The notes: a model not told the origin generated them from the sequence alone. 64,000 nucleotides of DNA from Tenacibaculum aquimarinum (GCF_022478115.1 NZ_JAKGSC010000001.1:930001-994000); one strand, 5' to 3'; positions 36,401-44,808 are shown, numbered from the stretch's first letter. Numbers and translations: made by a program.

Positions 36401-37469
36401 TATTACCAGCAGTTGTTACTGTAAATGAATATAAGCTTGTCCAAGCTCCAGTTCCTATTCTATAATCTATGGTTGCTGTACTGCCGTTTCCGCCATTACT
36501 AGCATCTTGGTAAAATGATAAACTTGTTGGATTATTTACTGTCGGAGAGATAAGATTATCTCCAGTTCCTAAAGCTCTACATGGAGCTGCAGCTCCATAA
36601 TGAATAGCTGCGTTGTCAATTGAAGTGCCATTATTTGTCCAGTCAGAAAAAGTTACAAAATCTTCTGATAAACAATTAGTTGTAGGTCCTAAAGAACATG
36701 ATCCTGGATCTGTAATTGTTTCTATTAAAGAACAAGTTCCATCAGTATCATCGGTAACTGTAATTGTAACATCTCCAGCACCTGCACTTCCGTTTTGTAA
36801 TGTGAAAGAAGTTGATGATCCATACGCAACACTCGCAGAAGGTGATATAGTACCACTACTTACAGTCACTGTATAATTAGACCCAATTCCTGAACCAGTT
36901 GGATTTAAATCAAACGTAATATAATCATCTGTATTATCTGAGTTTGTTGCATTATCATTACATGTTATAGATGATAATCCCGAAGAATCTAATGAACAAC
37001 CACTTGCACCACAAGTAACCTCTACATCGTCTAAATAATACGAACCTCCTGATCGTTGGGTCATTGCAATTCTTAAATAATAATCTCCTGTTAAATTTAA
37101 ATTAACAGTAAATTCTTGGTGTATTGTTGTTACTTCAGATACAACTATGTCTCTTGCAGTTGTCCATGGACCAACATTAGAAGTTGAATATTGAATACTA
37201 ATTGTTTTATTTGAAGTATTTGAGGTTCTAGCCAACCAAAAAGTCATAACATTTGGATTGGTTACGACTGAATTTGTAATAATATCATCTCCTGTATCAT
37301 TAAAACCAGTACCATCACTTGTTACTCCAGCCGTTGTATTTTGATAGGTTCCTGATCCTCCTCCCCAGTTACCATATCCTGTATCAAAATTATCACTTAA
37401 GCACTGTCCATTACTCATAAAAGTAACCAGTGTAAGTGATAAGACACAAAAAAGAGATTTAAAATTCAT
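33486..37469 (-). CDS. Large secreted protein with TIG and lamin-tail-like domains, T9SS type A sorting tail
   Basis: The protein is 1327 residues. It has a signal peptide (VTFMSNGQ), two similar N-terminal modules (each ends YYLDDVEVTCG / WYLDDVEVTCG, then a short linker), an IPT/TIG domain (ITSFSPTSGPENTEITITGT), a lamin-tail-like domain (GIYDDAVSSCHYFELLNSTS), then Ser/Thr/Asn-rich beta regions. The C-terminus (IYDLLGRTLANKKTNS, ending ITKYIKK) is a type A T9SS sorting domain. It should be secreted and attached to the cell surface or released. No enzyme domain is visible; possible roles are adhesion or a matrix component. Its ATG is 20 bases past the stop of the PID-CTERM mini-gene on the same strand. 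Confidence 0.9.
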   Translation of the reverse strand: MNFKSLFCVLSLTLVTFMSNGQCLSDNFDTGYGNWGGGSGTYQNTTAGVTSDGTGFNDTGDDIITNSVVTNPNVMTFWLARTSNTSNKTISIQYSTSNVGPWTTARDIVVSEVTTIHQEFTVNLNLTGDYYLRIAMTQRSGGSYYLDDVEVTCGASGCSLDSSGLSSITCNDNATNSDNTDDYITFDLNPTGSGIGSNYTVTVSSGTISPSASVAYGSSTSFTLQNGSAGAGDVTITVTDDTDGTCSLIETITDPGSCSLGPTTNCLSEDFVTFSDWTNNGTSIDNAAIHYGAAAPCRALGTGDNLISPTVNNPTSLSFYQDASNGGNGSTATIDYRIGTGAWTSLYSFTVTTAGNTETVDLTNIGSVDLSTQTDVTFRFNSGFNTWYLDDVEVTCGTSGCTPTHTITSFSPTSGPENTEITITGTGFTTATTVNFTDGVSATIISQTATEIIVQVPTGASTGNLTITETSCPVESSTEFTFISGGGGNCGSNSPTSFNGLLFSGIYDDAVSSCHYFELLNSTSSDIDLSSYSIGVDNNFTLGSTPPVTGFDANLALSGTLAAGETYMVQLSSSGACTACSTIVPDINFTSGGINDEDRLVLYTGTTVIDVWQNHSNGAGYNEGYVFSRDFSSTAPSVTFDNNDWNSSPTADCFGFSIAIFNEPIITSQTNNSTCTTIEFEIAATAGESGALSYQWYYNDGVSLTWTAVNTTNLPGFTINGESTNQLYITSAANSIANLDNYQFYCEITEVGTCNIGSSAMKVDSDSFITTTWNGTTWDNGTPTSSMFVVISGNYTTNTTTPSFDACSLIIDNGVTLDITAGNYVNIVNNLTVNGTLEIRHEGSLVQQNDLGTVDGTGTTNVHKTTPAYTEYDYTYWSSPVQNETVENVLAANPSNYIFYAVTHTFNDSDNDSFDDEGDDWVVASGNLTPGIGLIAMGEGSFTTPLSSLPYPTYTQSVIFSDDVNNGEITIDVSEDNDLTDSSLNQNLLGNPYPSAIDPVAFINANSGLEGTLYFWSHRTFISNSQPGPDAYNFTNADYDSYNLAGGVASGAGGQVSSSFKIASGQGFFANVTDASVDVVFNNAMRLTTENNYFYRNQTTEQDRIWINLTTPNNVFRQVLIAFFDNTTPGYDRAYDGKRLEVGNDYDFYSLIEEEKYAIQSRETFDSLITIPLGLKVTQPDTLTISIANLEGALSASEVYLEDKDLNIIHDLKNSDYTFNLSSPGNYNDRFKLRFNNSVLSVGDEITPKENLIIFQEDKDFISIKTSKNKVIKNIEIYDLLGRTLANKKTNSSIVSIPSTNYNSGRVLIVKVLLENKTQLITKYIKK

Positions 37470-37489
37470 AATATTTTTATTGAATAATA

Positions 37490-37669
37490 TTAAGTGTTTT
37501 TTTTGATTTTACTTACTGCATAAATTAAACCAATGATAATTAAAAATATTTGTCCCTCATTTATAGGAAGCCCAGGGCCTGGTCTAAGTGTAGGGTCAGG
37601 AGGATTAACTTGGGAGAAAATATTTAATGTCGAAATGAGAAAAAAACTTATTAATTTATTCTTTTTCAT
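37490..37669 (-). CDS. Mini-protein, diverged PID-CTERM-like (copy 3)
   Basis: This 59-residue frame is shorter than the usual 60-residue cutoff but follows the same plan as the 24.8-25.3 kb pair: signal peptide (KKNKLISFFLISTLNIFSQ), a Pro-rich core VNPPDPTLRPGPG, LPINEGQIF in place of LPIDGGISF, a hydrophobic helix (LIIIGLIYAV) and a basic SKIKKNT tail. It lacks the two Cys. It lies 20 bases upstream of the large T9SS gene on the same strand, so they may be cotranscribed. The match in layout and in the GPGLPI block argues it is a real, diverged paralogue rather than chance. Confidence 0.7.
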   Translation of the reverse strand: MKKNKLISFFLISTLNIFSQVNPPDPTLRPGPGLPINEGQIFLIIIGLIYAVSKIKKNT

Positions 37670-37762
37670 TGGATAAACTTATTAATTATTTTATTAATAA
37701 ACAATATTATATTTTTATAATTGTAGTTTAGCTACAAAAAGTAACGTTACACAAAAAAAACT

Positions 37763-38233
37763 TTGAAAATATTTACTGTAAAAGAAATCACTAAAAAACT
37801 AGAACGTTACTGTGTTTATCAAGATCGTTGTCATAAAGAAGTGGAAACTAAACTTAGAGAGTATAGAGTTATACCCGAAGCAAGAGAATTAATTCTTTTA
37901 AGTTTAATGAAGGATAACTTTTTAAATGAAGAACGTTTTGCAAAAAGTTTTGCAAGAGGGAAATTCAGGATAAAAAAATGGGGAAAGCAACGTATTGTTA
38001 GAGAATTAAAGTTTAAAGATATTTCTGCTTATAATATTAAAACTGCTCTTAAAGAGATTGACGAACAGGATTACTTGGCTACTTTTGATGATTTAGCAGA
38101 AAAAAAACTAAAACAAATTACTGAAACTGATATTTATAAAAAGCGCAAAAAATTAGCTGATTATTTGTTGTACAGAGGATGGGAGAGTAATTTGGTTTAC
38201 ACTAAAATAAATGAGTTAATTGCAAAAAAATAA
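37763..38233 (+). CDS. recX: Regulatory protein RecX
   Basis: The protein is 156 residues with the three-repeat helical RecX fold: YCVYQDRCHKEVETKL, the core LMKDNFLNEERFAKSFARGK with RIKKWGKQRI, and a third repeat ending LADYLLYRGWESNLVYTKIN. RecX modulates RecA filament activity in recombination and SOS. The start is TTG: an in-frame TAA lies 21 bases upstream and no ATG fits the family N-terminus. The gene is monocistronic and ends at a perfect hairpin terminator. It stands between two large T9SS cargo genes with no apparent functional link. Confidence 0.9.
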   Translation: MKIFTVKEITKKLERYCVYQDRCHKEVETKLREYRVIPEARELILLSLMKDNFLNEERFAKSFARGKFRIKKWGKQRIVRELKFKDISAYNIKTALKEIDEQDYLATFDDLAEKKLKQITETDIYKKRKKLADYLLYRGWESNLVYTKINELIAKK

Positions 38234-38265
38234 TCCTTTTGAATATTCAAAAGGATTATTTTTTT
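38231..38265. terminator. Bidirectional terminator after recX
   Basis: A perfect 28-base palindrome from 38231 to 38258 (stem TAATCCTTTTGAAT / ATTCAAAAGGATTA) is followed by a T-run to 38265. It overlaps the recX stop codon and serves recX and probably the convergent T9SS gene. Confidence 0.9.
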
Positions 38266-38288
38266 GCTTAAATTTTAATATTGTTAGG

Positions 38289-41200
38289 CTATTTTAAAAT
38301 GATTTTCTTAGTTGCTGTTTTACCATTCATATTCATGTTTAAAAGATAAATACCCTGTGCATAGCCATCTAAATCTAATTGATAAGAATTGTCTGTAATA
38401 TTTTTCTTAGTAAAAACTTGTTTACCTGTAATATCAAAAACTCTTATGCTTAAAGCTTCACCGGTGTTCCAACTAATGTTAAAAACACTTTCTGACGGAT
38501 TTGGGTAAATTGCTATATTATTGAGTGTACTAAAGCTATCTGTAGAAAGCACACCGTTAATAACTAAGTTGTCTATTACTACGCCTTCTTCGTTTACTTC
38601 GGCATCTGCTGCAAATTTAAATCTGAAAACAATGTTTGCTTCATTTGTAAAAGGAGCTAAATCATAACTGTAATCTCTTACAGTTGCATTTGTTAAATTG
38701 TCATTTGGATTTACATCTTCTCCTTCACCTGTCCATTGATTCCCGGGTATACCATTAGCGGTAGAAGAACTATTATACCAATTTGGGTCGTTAGCAGTTC
38801 CTAGCGTCTCCCAGTTTGCTCCAAAGTCTGTAGAGTATTCTACAACCATGTAATCCCAATCTTCTTCTATGTCAAATGCCATTTTAAATGCAAGTTCTGG
38901 GTTACTTATTGAAGATAAATCATAACAGTTTGTGTATAAATATCCAGTGGTTTGATTTGGGTAGTTGTTTCTAGTATTTGTAGCGTATGCATTTGAGCCT
39001 ACAGGGTTGTTTAATAATGTTTTAGTTACATTACCTCTCATCCACATTGAGCTATTTGTTGTACCTATTAGAAGTTCATCATCAGAACTTTCAAAAGTGT
39101 TAACAGAAAGTGGTGTTGTATTATTTATGTTTATTGAAAAGTTTGCACTCCCTTTATTGTTCTGAAATGCGTCATTAGAAATTGTAGTTTCAACTTCTAA
39201 CGTGTGAACTCCAATCGTTAAATTATTTAGTTCTGGTAAGTTTACATTTGTAGTTTGTTCAGAATCTAAATTACCTGTCCAATTGAATGACTCTGTGGCT
39301 CCGTTATCAATTTTATAATTAATAGTAGCAGTAGTAAGAGTATTGACTCCTTGGTTCTTTATAGTTATTTCAGGAGTAACATTATTATTACAATTTATTC
39401 CGTTAGTAGGGTTGTTAATAGATATTAAACGAATATCGTTTGGAGGGAGTTGCCTTGGTATATCGGACATAAAAACACCTCTACCATAAGTTGCAGCAAT
39501 TAGTTTTGAGTCTTCCTCGTTAATTGCTAAATCTATTACTTGTGTATTTGGTAGTCCTGTATCAAAAGTTTGCCATTCACTTTCATCATCATTAATAAAA
39601 TAAACACCCAGTGCTGTACCAACATAAATAGTATTGTTTCCACTTCTTAAATGGTGTTTAACAATAAGTTTAGGCTCAAGAGGTAGGTTGCCTGAGATAT
39701 TTGTTGAAGTTGGAAAGGAAGCAAGTATGTTTGTGCTTTTAATTACACCACTCGTTCCTGTTAACCAAATTGTATTTGAATCTGAATTACTAACCTCAAT
39801 TGAGGTTATGTTTCCAACAGAAATACCACCTAATCTTTCAAAATTGACTCCTCGATCTGTACTTCTATATAGGTCTGTAGATCTTGCTACATAAATGTTG
39901 TCATTATTGTTTGGGTCAATTTCAATATGTGCTAAATCGCCTCCAAAATTACCATTACTTCCTGTTGAAACTAGCGACCATGCGTTGCCTACAAGTTTAT
40001 AAAGGCTATTGTAACCAGCATATAGCTCTCCATCAGTATTAATTGCTAATGGGGTAACCCAAGCACCTCCTTGTGTGTTAGGATTGAAATCATGAGTTTC
40101 TCCACTTGGAGGGTTAATTACACTAGTTCTACTTTCCCCTGAGTTCTCAGTAATATGTAATTGTGCGCCATATTGTATAAAACCATAATATTTATTTTCA
40201 TTATTAGGATCAACAATACCTTCCATTCCATCGGCGCCATGGTAGTTTCTCCATTCACCGTTTTTGTATCCAAACCCACCATTATCTTGTAGACCTCCAG
40301 CAATTGCTTGGTAATTTTGTTGAGATACAGATATTCTATAAAACTGACTAATTGCTAGGTTTTTGGTTAAATCTGTGAAATTTAACCCCTCATCAGTTGA
40401 AACATATATTCCTCCATCCGTACCTGCGAAAAATTTACCATCAATAAAACGCATGAAATGTATATCTGCATGTGTGTAAGAGTTTTGGTTTGGGTTATCC
40501 CAAAAGTTTAATCTGGTAAAGCTAAGCCCACCATTTGTAGATTTATATATATCTAGTACTCCTACATAAACTATCTCGGGGTTGTTAGACGATACTGTTA
40601 AAGCTAAATCATACCAAGCTTGTGTGCTTCCGCCAAACATACTTCCTGTTGTAGATTTTGTAAATGAGTTTCCACTGTTCGTGGATTTGTAAAAACCATT
40701 AAAAGTACTTCCATTTCCAGCACTTACTACATAAACATAATTGTTATTAGCAGATGTTACGCCCATAGTTAATCTAGAAGAGGCACCTAAATTAGGTAGG
40801 GTTATTTCTGAAAAACTATCTCCGTTATTTGTAGATTTATAGAAAGAATTATTAGAAACGGCGTACCAAGTTGTTGGATCATTGGGTTTCATCTTTAGAT
40901 CTCTAATTCCTTGTGTTGATATTTCACTTAGAACAGTTGTCCAAAAATTCCCACCATCTGTAGATTTATGAACACCAGTACTAGTTGCAACCATAATAGT
41001 TTCATTATCATTTGGGTTAATGAAGATTTCATTCATGGAATTTGGTTCCCCAGGAATTGCCCCAGTTGGATTCCAGCTAGTACCTCCATCTGTAGACTTC
41101 CATACACCAACTGAATATGAGTCACTTGCGTCATCATCACCAGTAGCAATATAAATAATATTTGAATCTGTTGGGTGTATTGCAATTCCTGATACTCCAA

Positions 41201-41738
41201 TTTGTGGGAGTTCATCAGTTAAAGGAGACCAATCTAAACCAGCATTTGTAGACTTCCATAAACCTCCAGCAGGAGTTCCAACATAATATGTGTTAGAATC
41301 ACTTGGGTCTACTGCAATTGCATTAACTCGACCTTGACCTGTTTGTTTGGCATTAGTTGCGTTGTAAGTGTTTGAGTTTGTATAAGGTCCAAGAGGAGTC
41401 CAATTACTTAGGTCGGCTCTTGCTTCTGTGCTTTGATTTAATTCTTTTTTCTGTCTCCATGCATTTAATAAACTCTCTTTAGATTTAATTGTTCCGTCTG
41501 CATTTAAGTTTCTAGACCAATTGTATTGCCATCTTTTAAAAGGTTTATATCCACTACCTTTTTTTTCTACATCAATTGTGCTAAAATAAGCTTCAGCAGC
41601 AGTAGAAACCTCTTCTAAAGTAGGGTTGCTATTTCTTTGTGTATTTACGTTATTAGTAGTCCATGGTGCATTTTCTAGAATCTGACTAATAGATAATGTT
41701 GAAGCTAATAGAAAGGTAAGGGTAATTATTTTTTTCAT
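38289..41738 (-). CDS. Secreted sortilin/BNR-repeat protein, T9SS type A sorting tail
   Basis: The protein is 1149 residues with a signal peptide (LASTLSIS), then about ten BNR/sortilin-type repeats of the form STDGGTSW / STNGGLSF, each with a preceding beta strand, that should form a ten-bladed propeller (about 110-760). A CARDB-like domain follows (about 770-870, EITIKNQGVNTLTTATINYK) and then an immunoglobulin- or lectin-like region (DMVVEYSTDFGANWETLGTA). The C-terminal domain AIYPNPSESVFNISWNTGE is the T9SS type A signal. No protease or glycosidase motif is visible. It is the last gene of a three-gene minus-strand operon behind two lipoproteins. Confidence 0.92.
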   Translation of the reverse strand: MKKIITLTFLLASTLSISQILENAPWTTNNVNTQRNSNPTLEEVSTAAEAYFSTIDVEKKGSGYKPFKRWQYNWSRNLNADGTIKSKESLLNAWRQKKELNQSTEARADLSNWTPLGPYTNSNTYNATNAKQTGQGRVNAIAVDPSDSNTYYVGTPAGGLWKSTNAGLDWSPLTDELPQIGVSGIAIHPTDSNIIYIATGDDDASDSYSVGVWKSTDGGTSWNPTGAIPGEPNSMNEIFINPNDNETIMVATSTGVHKSTDGGNFWTTVLSEISTQGIRDLKMKPNDPTTWYAVSNNSFYKSTNNGDSFSEITLPNLGASSRLTMGVTSANNNYVYVVSAGNGSTFNGFYKSTNSGNSFTKSTTGSMFGGSTQAWYDLALTVSSNNPEIVYVGVLDIYKSTNGGLSFTRLNFWDNPNQNSYTHADIHFMRFIDGKFFAGTDGGIYVSTDEGLNFTDLTKNLAISQFYRISVSQQNYQAIAGGLQDNGGFGYKNGEWRNYHGADGMEGIVDPNNENKYYGFIQYGAQLHITENSGESRTSVINPPSGETHDFNPNTQGGAWVTPLAINTDGELYAGYNSLYKLVGNAWSLVSTGSNGNFGGDLAHIEIDPNNNDNIYVARSTDLYRSTDRGVNFERLGGISVGNITSIEVSNSDSNTIWLTGTSGVIKSTNILASFPTSTNISGNLPLEPKLIVKHHLRSGNNTIYVGTALGVYFINDDESEWQTFDTGLPNTQVIDLAINEEDSKLIAATYGRGVFMSDIPRQLPPNDIRLISINNPTNGINCNNNVTPEITIKNQGVNTLTTATINYKIDNGATESFNWTGNLDSEQTTNVNLPELNNLTIGVHTLEVETTISNDAFQNNKGSANFSININNTTPLSVNTFESSDDELLIGTTNSSMWMRGNVTKTLLNNPVGSNAYATNTRNNYPNQTTGYLYTNCYDLSSISNPELAFKMAFDIEEDWDYMVVEYSTDFGANWETLGTANDPNWYNSSSTANGIPGNQWTGEGEDVNPNDNLTNATVRDYSYDLAPFTNEANIVFRFKFAADAEVNEEGVVIDNLVINGVLSTDSFSTLNNIAIYPNPSESVFNISWNTGEALSIRVFDITGKQVFTKKNITDNSYQLDLDGYAQGIYLLNMNMNGKTATKKIILK

Positions 41739-41748
41739 ATCTATGGAG

Positions 41749-42285
41749 TTATTTTTTAATGAAATCTTTTAATTTAGTCGTCAAAAATAGTGAATCTTTC
41801 ACTTTATTTATGTTAATGACCTGATTTATATTATCATTTGGTACTGTTACTGAAAGAACATAGTGTTTTAGTTTCCAGTTATTTCCTTTTTTTTCAAGAA
41901 CACCTGATCCTCTAGAGATTCCCATCCAAGTATTCAATAGTTCGTCAAACCAAGCAAAATCATTACTTTCATTTATATAAATATTTCTTTCTAAAGGTTG
42001 AAAACTCCAAGCCTTTCCTTTATCAAAATAAGGTTTGCTAAATTTTGAAAATTGTGATTTACTCCAGTTTTCACTAGCATCAGTGCCAATAAAAACAGAG
42101 ATGCTATCCATTATATTAAAATAATTTTCAAAATTAGCTTCAGATGCAGCTTTATGCCAGTTGTTTACCGTGTTGGTTATTTGCTGTTTTGTTAATTTTG
42201 TTTCTTCAGGGTTAATTATAGTTTGTTCTTTTTTACAAGCAGAAATTAAGCTAAAAAAAAGAATCATTAAAAACACTTTTTTCAT
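41749..42285 (-). CDS. SnoaL/NTF2-like lipoprotein
   Basis: The protein is 178 residues with lipobox FSLISACKKE (Cys 17), so anchored in a membrane. The body resembles SnoaL-like/NTF2 cone folds used for ligand binding or catalysis (VNNWHKAASEANFENYFNIM, DFAWFDELLNTWMGISRGSG, EKKGNNWKLKHYVLSVTVPN). The start ATG overlaps the upstream stop by one base (TAATG), and the next gene, the BNR protein, begins 10 bases after its stop. The enzymatic or binding role is unknown. Confidence 0.82.
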   Translation of the reverse strand: MKKVFLMILFFSLISACKKEQTIINPEETKLTKQQITNTVNNWHKAASEANFENYFNIMDSISVFIGTDASENWSKSQFSKFSKPYFDKGKAWSFQPLERNIYINESNDFAWFDELLNTWMGISRGSGVLEKKGNNWKLKHYVLSVTVPNDNINQVININKVKDSLFLTTKLKDFIKK

Positions 42286-42965
42286 TAGTTATCTTTTTTA
42301 GTAGGGATTTTTTTAAACTTACTTTTAGCATTTTGGTTGCCTAAAGTTAATTTTTTTAAACCTTTGGTATTGGTATTGGTATTGGTATTGGTATTGGGTT
42401 TGGTTTGTTGTTTTTTGACCCTTTCTTTTTTTACAGGTAAAGTATCGGTTTGGTAATTGTTGTCGTCAATTAAAACAGCATCTTCAAATCTTTTTTGAGA
42501 ATATAATGTGTTAATTTTTTGATTAAGGCTGCCAAAAACTTCAATTATTTTTAAGATTTGTGTATTAACTTCTTCTGCTTTAATGGCAGAAATATAAGTC
42601 ATGTCAACCAATCTAAAAGCTTCGTTTTCTAAAACATTAATTCTAGTATTAAAGGCACCAATTTCAAGGATTTTTGGTTTAACACTATCTTTTAAACTTG
42701 CAATTAGGTCTTTTAGCTCAATGGCGTTGTTTAGGGCTTCATTTGGAGATATCTTATCAAACCTTTCTAAAAAAGAGGTCAGTACCTCGTATTCTTTCCA
42801 ATTTGGAATATTCTTTTTAGAAAATTGATCTAGATTATCCGGCTTAGGAAAGTCTATAGCAATACTTAGCTCTGGTTTTTTAATATTTTCTTTTTGTTCT
42901 TGTATGTTTTTTTCACATCCTAAGAAAGAACAGAATAAGATTATAAGAAGTGCGGCTTTTTTCAC
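42285..42965 (-). CDS. Hypothetical lipoprotein with Asn-Thr repeat tract
   Basis: The protein is 226 residues with lipobox FCSFLGCEKN (Cys 17). The central part is predicted mostly helical (QKENIKKPELSIAIDFPKPD, then NALNNAIELKDLIASLKDSV-like helices). Residues around 190-205 are a run of Asn-Thr pairs (NTNTNTNTNTK), coded by a hexanucleotide repeat, before a basic tail. I do not recognise the family. It is first in an operon with the SnoaL-like lipoprotein and the secreted BNR protein, sharing a TAATG overlap with the former. Confidence 0.78.
   Translation of the reverse strand: MKKAALLIILFCSFLGCEKNIQEQKENIKKPELSIAIDFPKPDNLDQFSKKNIPNWKEYEVLTSFLERFDKISPNEALNNAIELKDLIASLKDSVKPKILEIGAFNTRINVLENEAFRLVDMTYISAIKAEEVNTQILKIIEVFGSLNQKINTLYSQKRFEDAVLIDDNNYQTDTLPVKKERVKKQQTKPNTNTNTNTNTKGLKKLTLGNQNAKSKFKKIPTKKDN
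42364..42393. repeat. Hexanucleotide microsatellite (TTGGTA)x5 inside a lipoprotein gene
   Basis: Five perfect TTGGTA units, plus a degenerate sixth, encode the Asn-Thr pairs of the 42285-42965 protein. Because the unit is six bases, slippage changes length without breaking the frame. Confidence 0.93.
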
Positions 42966-43096
42966 TTTTAAAGATTAAAGTTAATCCAGTAAAATTACGT
43001 TTTTTTTTAATGTTTAAACTCAATAAAAAGTTAATCCTTAAAAATCAGTAAACTACAAATTCAATTTGTGATATATTAAATTATGTCTATGTTATT

Positions 43097-43124
43097 TTGT
43101 GAATACATTAATTTTGTACCTTTG
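43097..43124 (+). promoter_or_regulatory. Promoter of the threonine dehydrogenase gene
   Basis: A TTTTG ending at 43099 and TACCTTTG at 43117-43124, spaced 17 bases, match the Bacteroidetes consensus. The ATG follows 29 bases later at 43154. Confidence 0.7.
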
Positions 43125-43153
43125 AACCATCTAATTTTTTTGATTATCATAAA

Positions 43154-44119
43154 ATGAATGAAACCATATTAATACTTGGTGCTTGTGGTCAAATTGGTAA
43201 TGAACTTACCGAAAAACTTCGAGCTATATATGGAAGCAATAATGTAATTGCTTCAGACATTAGAGATTGTTCTGCTCAAATGAAATCTGGCCCTTTTGAA
43301 ATTATAGATGCTACAGATAAAGAGACTATTTTAAAAATAGTAAAGAAATATAAAGTAACACAAGTATACTTGTTAGCGGCAATGTTATCAGCAACTGCAG
43401 AAAAGTTTCCGCAAAAAGCTTGGGATTTAAACATGAATTCTCTTTTGGCTGTATTAGATTTGGCAAAAGAAAAACATATAAATCAAGTGTATTGGCCAAG
43501 TTCTATTGCTGCTTTTGGGCCAACTTCACCTAAGATTAATACACCTCAGTCTACTGTTATGGAACCATCAACAGTTTACGGAATTAGTAAAAGAACAGGA
43601 GAGTTTTGGTGCGAGTACTATCATAAAAACTATGGAGTTGATGTAAGAAGTTTACGTTATCCAGGCGTAATTTCATGGAAAACAAAACCTGGTGGAGGTA
43701 CAACTGATTACGCTGTCGATATTTATTTTAAAGCGTTAGAAGAACAAAGGTATGAATGCTTTTTAGCTGAAAACACTTGTCTGCCAATGATGTATATGGA
43801 TGATGCTGTAGATGCAACCATAAAAATTATGCAAGCAGATTCTAAAGATATTAAAATTAGAACTTCGTATAATTTAGCTGCAATAAGTTTTACGCCTGCT
43901 CAAATAGCTTCAGAAATAAAGAAACATGTTCCGAATTTTGAGATTACATACAAACCGGATTTTAGACAGAAAATTGCAGATAGCTGGCCACAAATTATAG
44001 ATGATTCTTGCGCAAGAGAAGATTGGAATTGGCAACATAAGTTCGATTTAAAATCTATGACAAACGATATTCTAAAAAATTTACAGGCACAAAAAAACCA
44101 ACATTTAGAAGAGGTGTAA
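43154..44119 (+). CDS. L-threonine 3-dehydrogenase, SDR type
   Basis: The protein is 321 residues, an extended short-chain dehydrogenase with the NAD-binding GACGQIG motif at 9-15, the active-site Tyr-Lys pair in VYGISK (Tyr 142, Lys 146) and the signature RYPGVISWKTKPGGGTTDYA, which is characteristic of UDP-galactose-epimerase-like threonine dehydrogenases. It oxidises threonine to 2-amino-3-ketobutyrate. A nucleotide-sugar epimerase is the main alternative, but the GGGTTDYA region argues against it. It is followed by the thioredoxin-like gene 30 bases later. Confidence 0.88.
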   Translation: MNETILILGACGQIGNELTEKLRAIYGSNNVIASDIRDCSAQMKSGPFEIIDATDKETILKIVKKYKVTQVYLLAAMLSATAEKFPQKAWDLNMNSLLAVLDLAKEKHINQVYWPSSIAAFGPTSPKINTPQSTVMEPSTVYGISKRTGEFWCEYYHKNYGVDVRSLRYPGVISWKTKPGGGTTDYAVDIYFKALEEQRYECFLAENTCLPMMYMDDAVDATIKIMQADSKDIKIRTSYNLAAISFTPAQIASEIKKHVPNFEITYKPDFRQKIADSWPQIIDDSCAREDWNWQHKFDLKSMTNDILKNLQAQKNQHLEEV

Positions 44120-44149
44120 GATGTTTACTTTAAGTACGTCAAAAGGAAT

Positions 44150-44740
44150 ATGAAAAAAGTAATTGAAGAAAGTTTACAAAATGCCATTTCTTATTTAGAG
44201 TATAGAGAATTGGTGAGTAATTTATTAGCTGAAGGAAAATCAACTGGGCCAAATCAATCAGAAGATATATTAAATTATAGTTTGTTAAACGATAGAAGAA
44301 TGAAGCGTTTAGATAAAACTATTTCTATTTCTGAAGAAACTAAAATGGCTTTACATAAAGTAAAAACTCCACAAACTTGGTTAGTTCTTACAGAAGGTTG
44401 GTGTGGAGATGCTGCTCAAAATTTGCCAATTATCAATAAAATTGCTGAAGAAAATGAAAATATAAATCTAAAATTAGTTTTAAGAGACGAAAATTTAGAA
44501 TTAATGGATCATTTTTTAACTAATGGAGGTCGTTCTATACCAAAATTAGTTGCCTTGGATTCAGATAATAATGTAATTGAAACTTGGGGCCCAAGACCAA
44601 CAATAGCAACACAAATGGTTGCTGATTATAAAGAAGCTAACGGAGGGCTAGATGCTGAGTTTAAGAAAGATTTACAAGTTTGGTACAACAAGAACAAAAG
44701 TTTAAATTTACAAGAAGATATGGTTTCGTTATTGAGGTAA
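44150..44740 (+). CDS. Thioredoxin-like protein with single active-site Cys
   Basis: The protein is 196 residues with a thioredoxin fold in its C-terminal two thirds. The active site reads EGWCGDAAQ (Cys 85), so the second Cys of CXXC is missing; the cis-Pro segment is GGRSIPKLVALDSD. This is the single-Cys form known for the Thioredoxin_9-like family in Bacteroidetes. No signal peptide, so cytoplasmic; redox role possible but not by the standard dithiol mechanism. It lies 30 bases after the threonine dehydrogenase and may share its transcript. Confidence 0.85.
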   Translation: MKKVIEESLQNAISYLEYRELVSNLLAEGKSTGPNQSEDILNYSLLNDRRMKRLDKTISISEETKMALHKVKTPQTWLVLTEGWCGDAAQNLPIINKIAEENENINLKLVLRDENLELMDHFLTNGGRSIPKLVALDSDNNVIETWGPRPTIATQMVADYKEANGGLDAEFKKDLQVWYNKNKSLNLQEDMVSLLR

Positions 44741-44808
44741 TCGTTCAATAACAATTAAAAGTGGAAAATCCGTTTAAAGTAAGTGCTTTAGACGGATTTT
44801 CTTTTACC

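Noticed and set aside
33486..41738. CRISPR array or tandem DNA repeat in the large T9SS genes
   Set aside because: The repeated units are protein-level modules (BNR, TIG, DDVEVTCG ends) with variable DNA, and there are no repeat-spacer units or cas genes.
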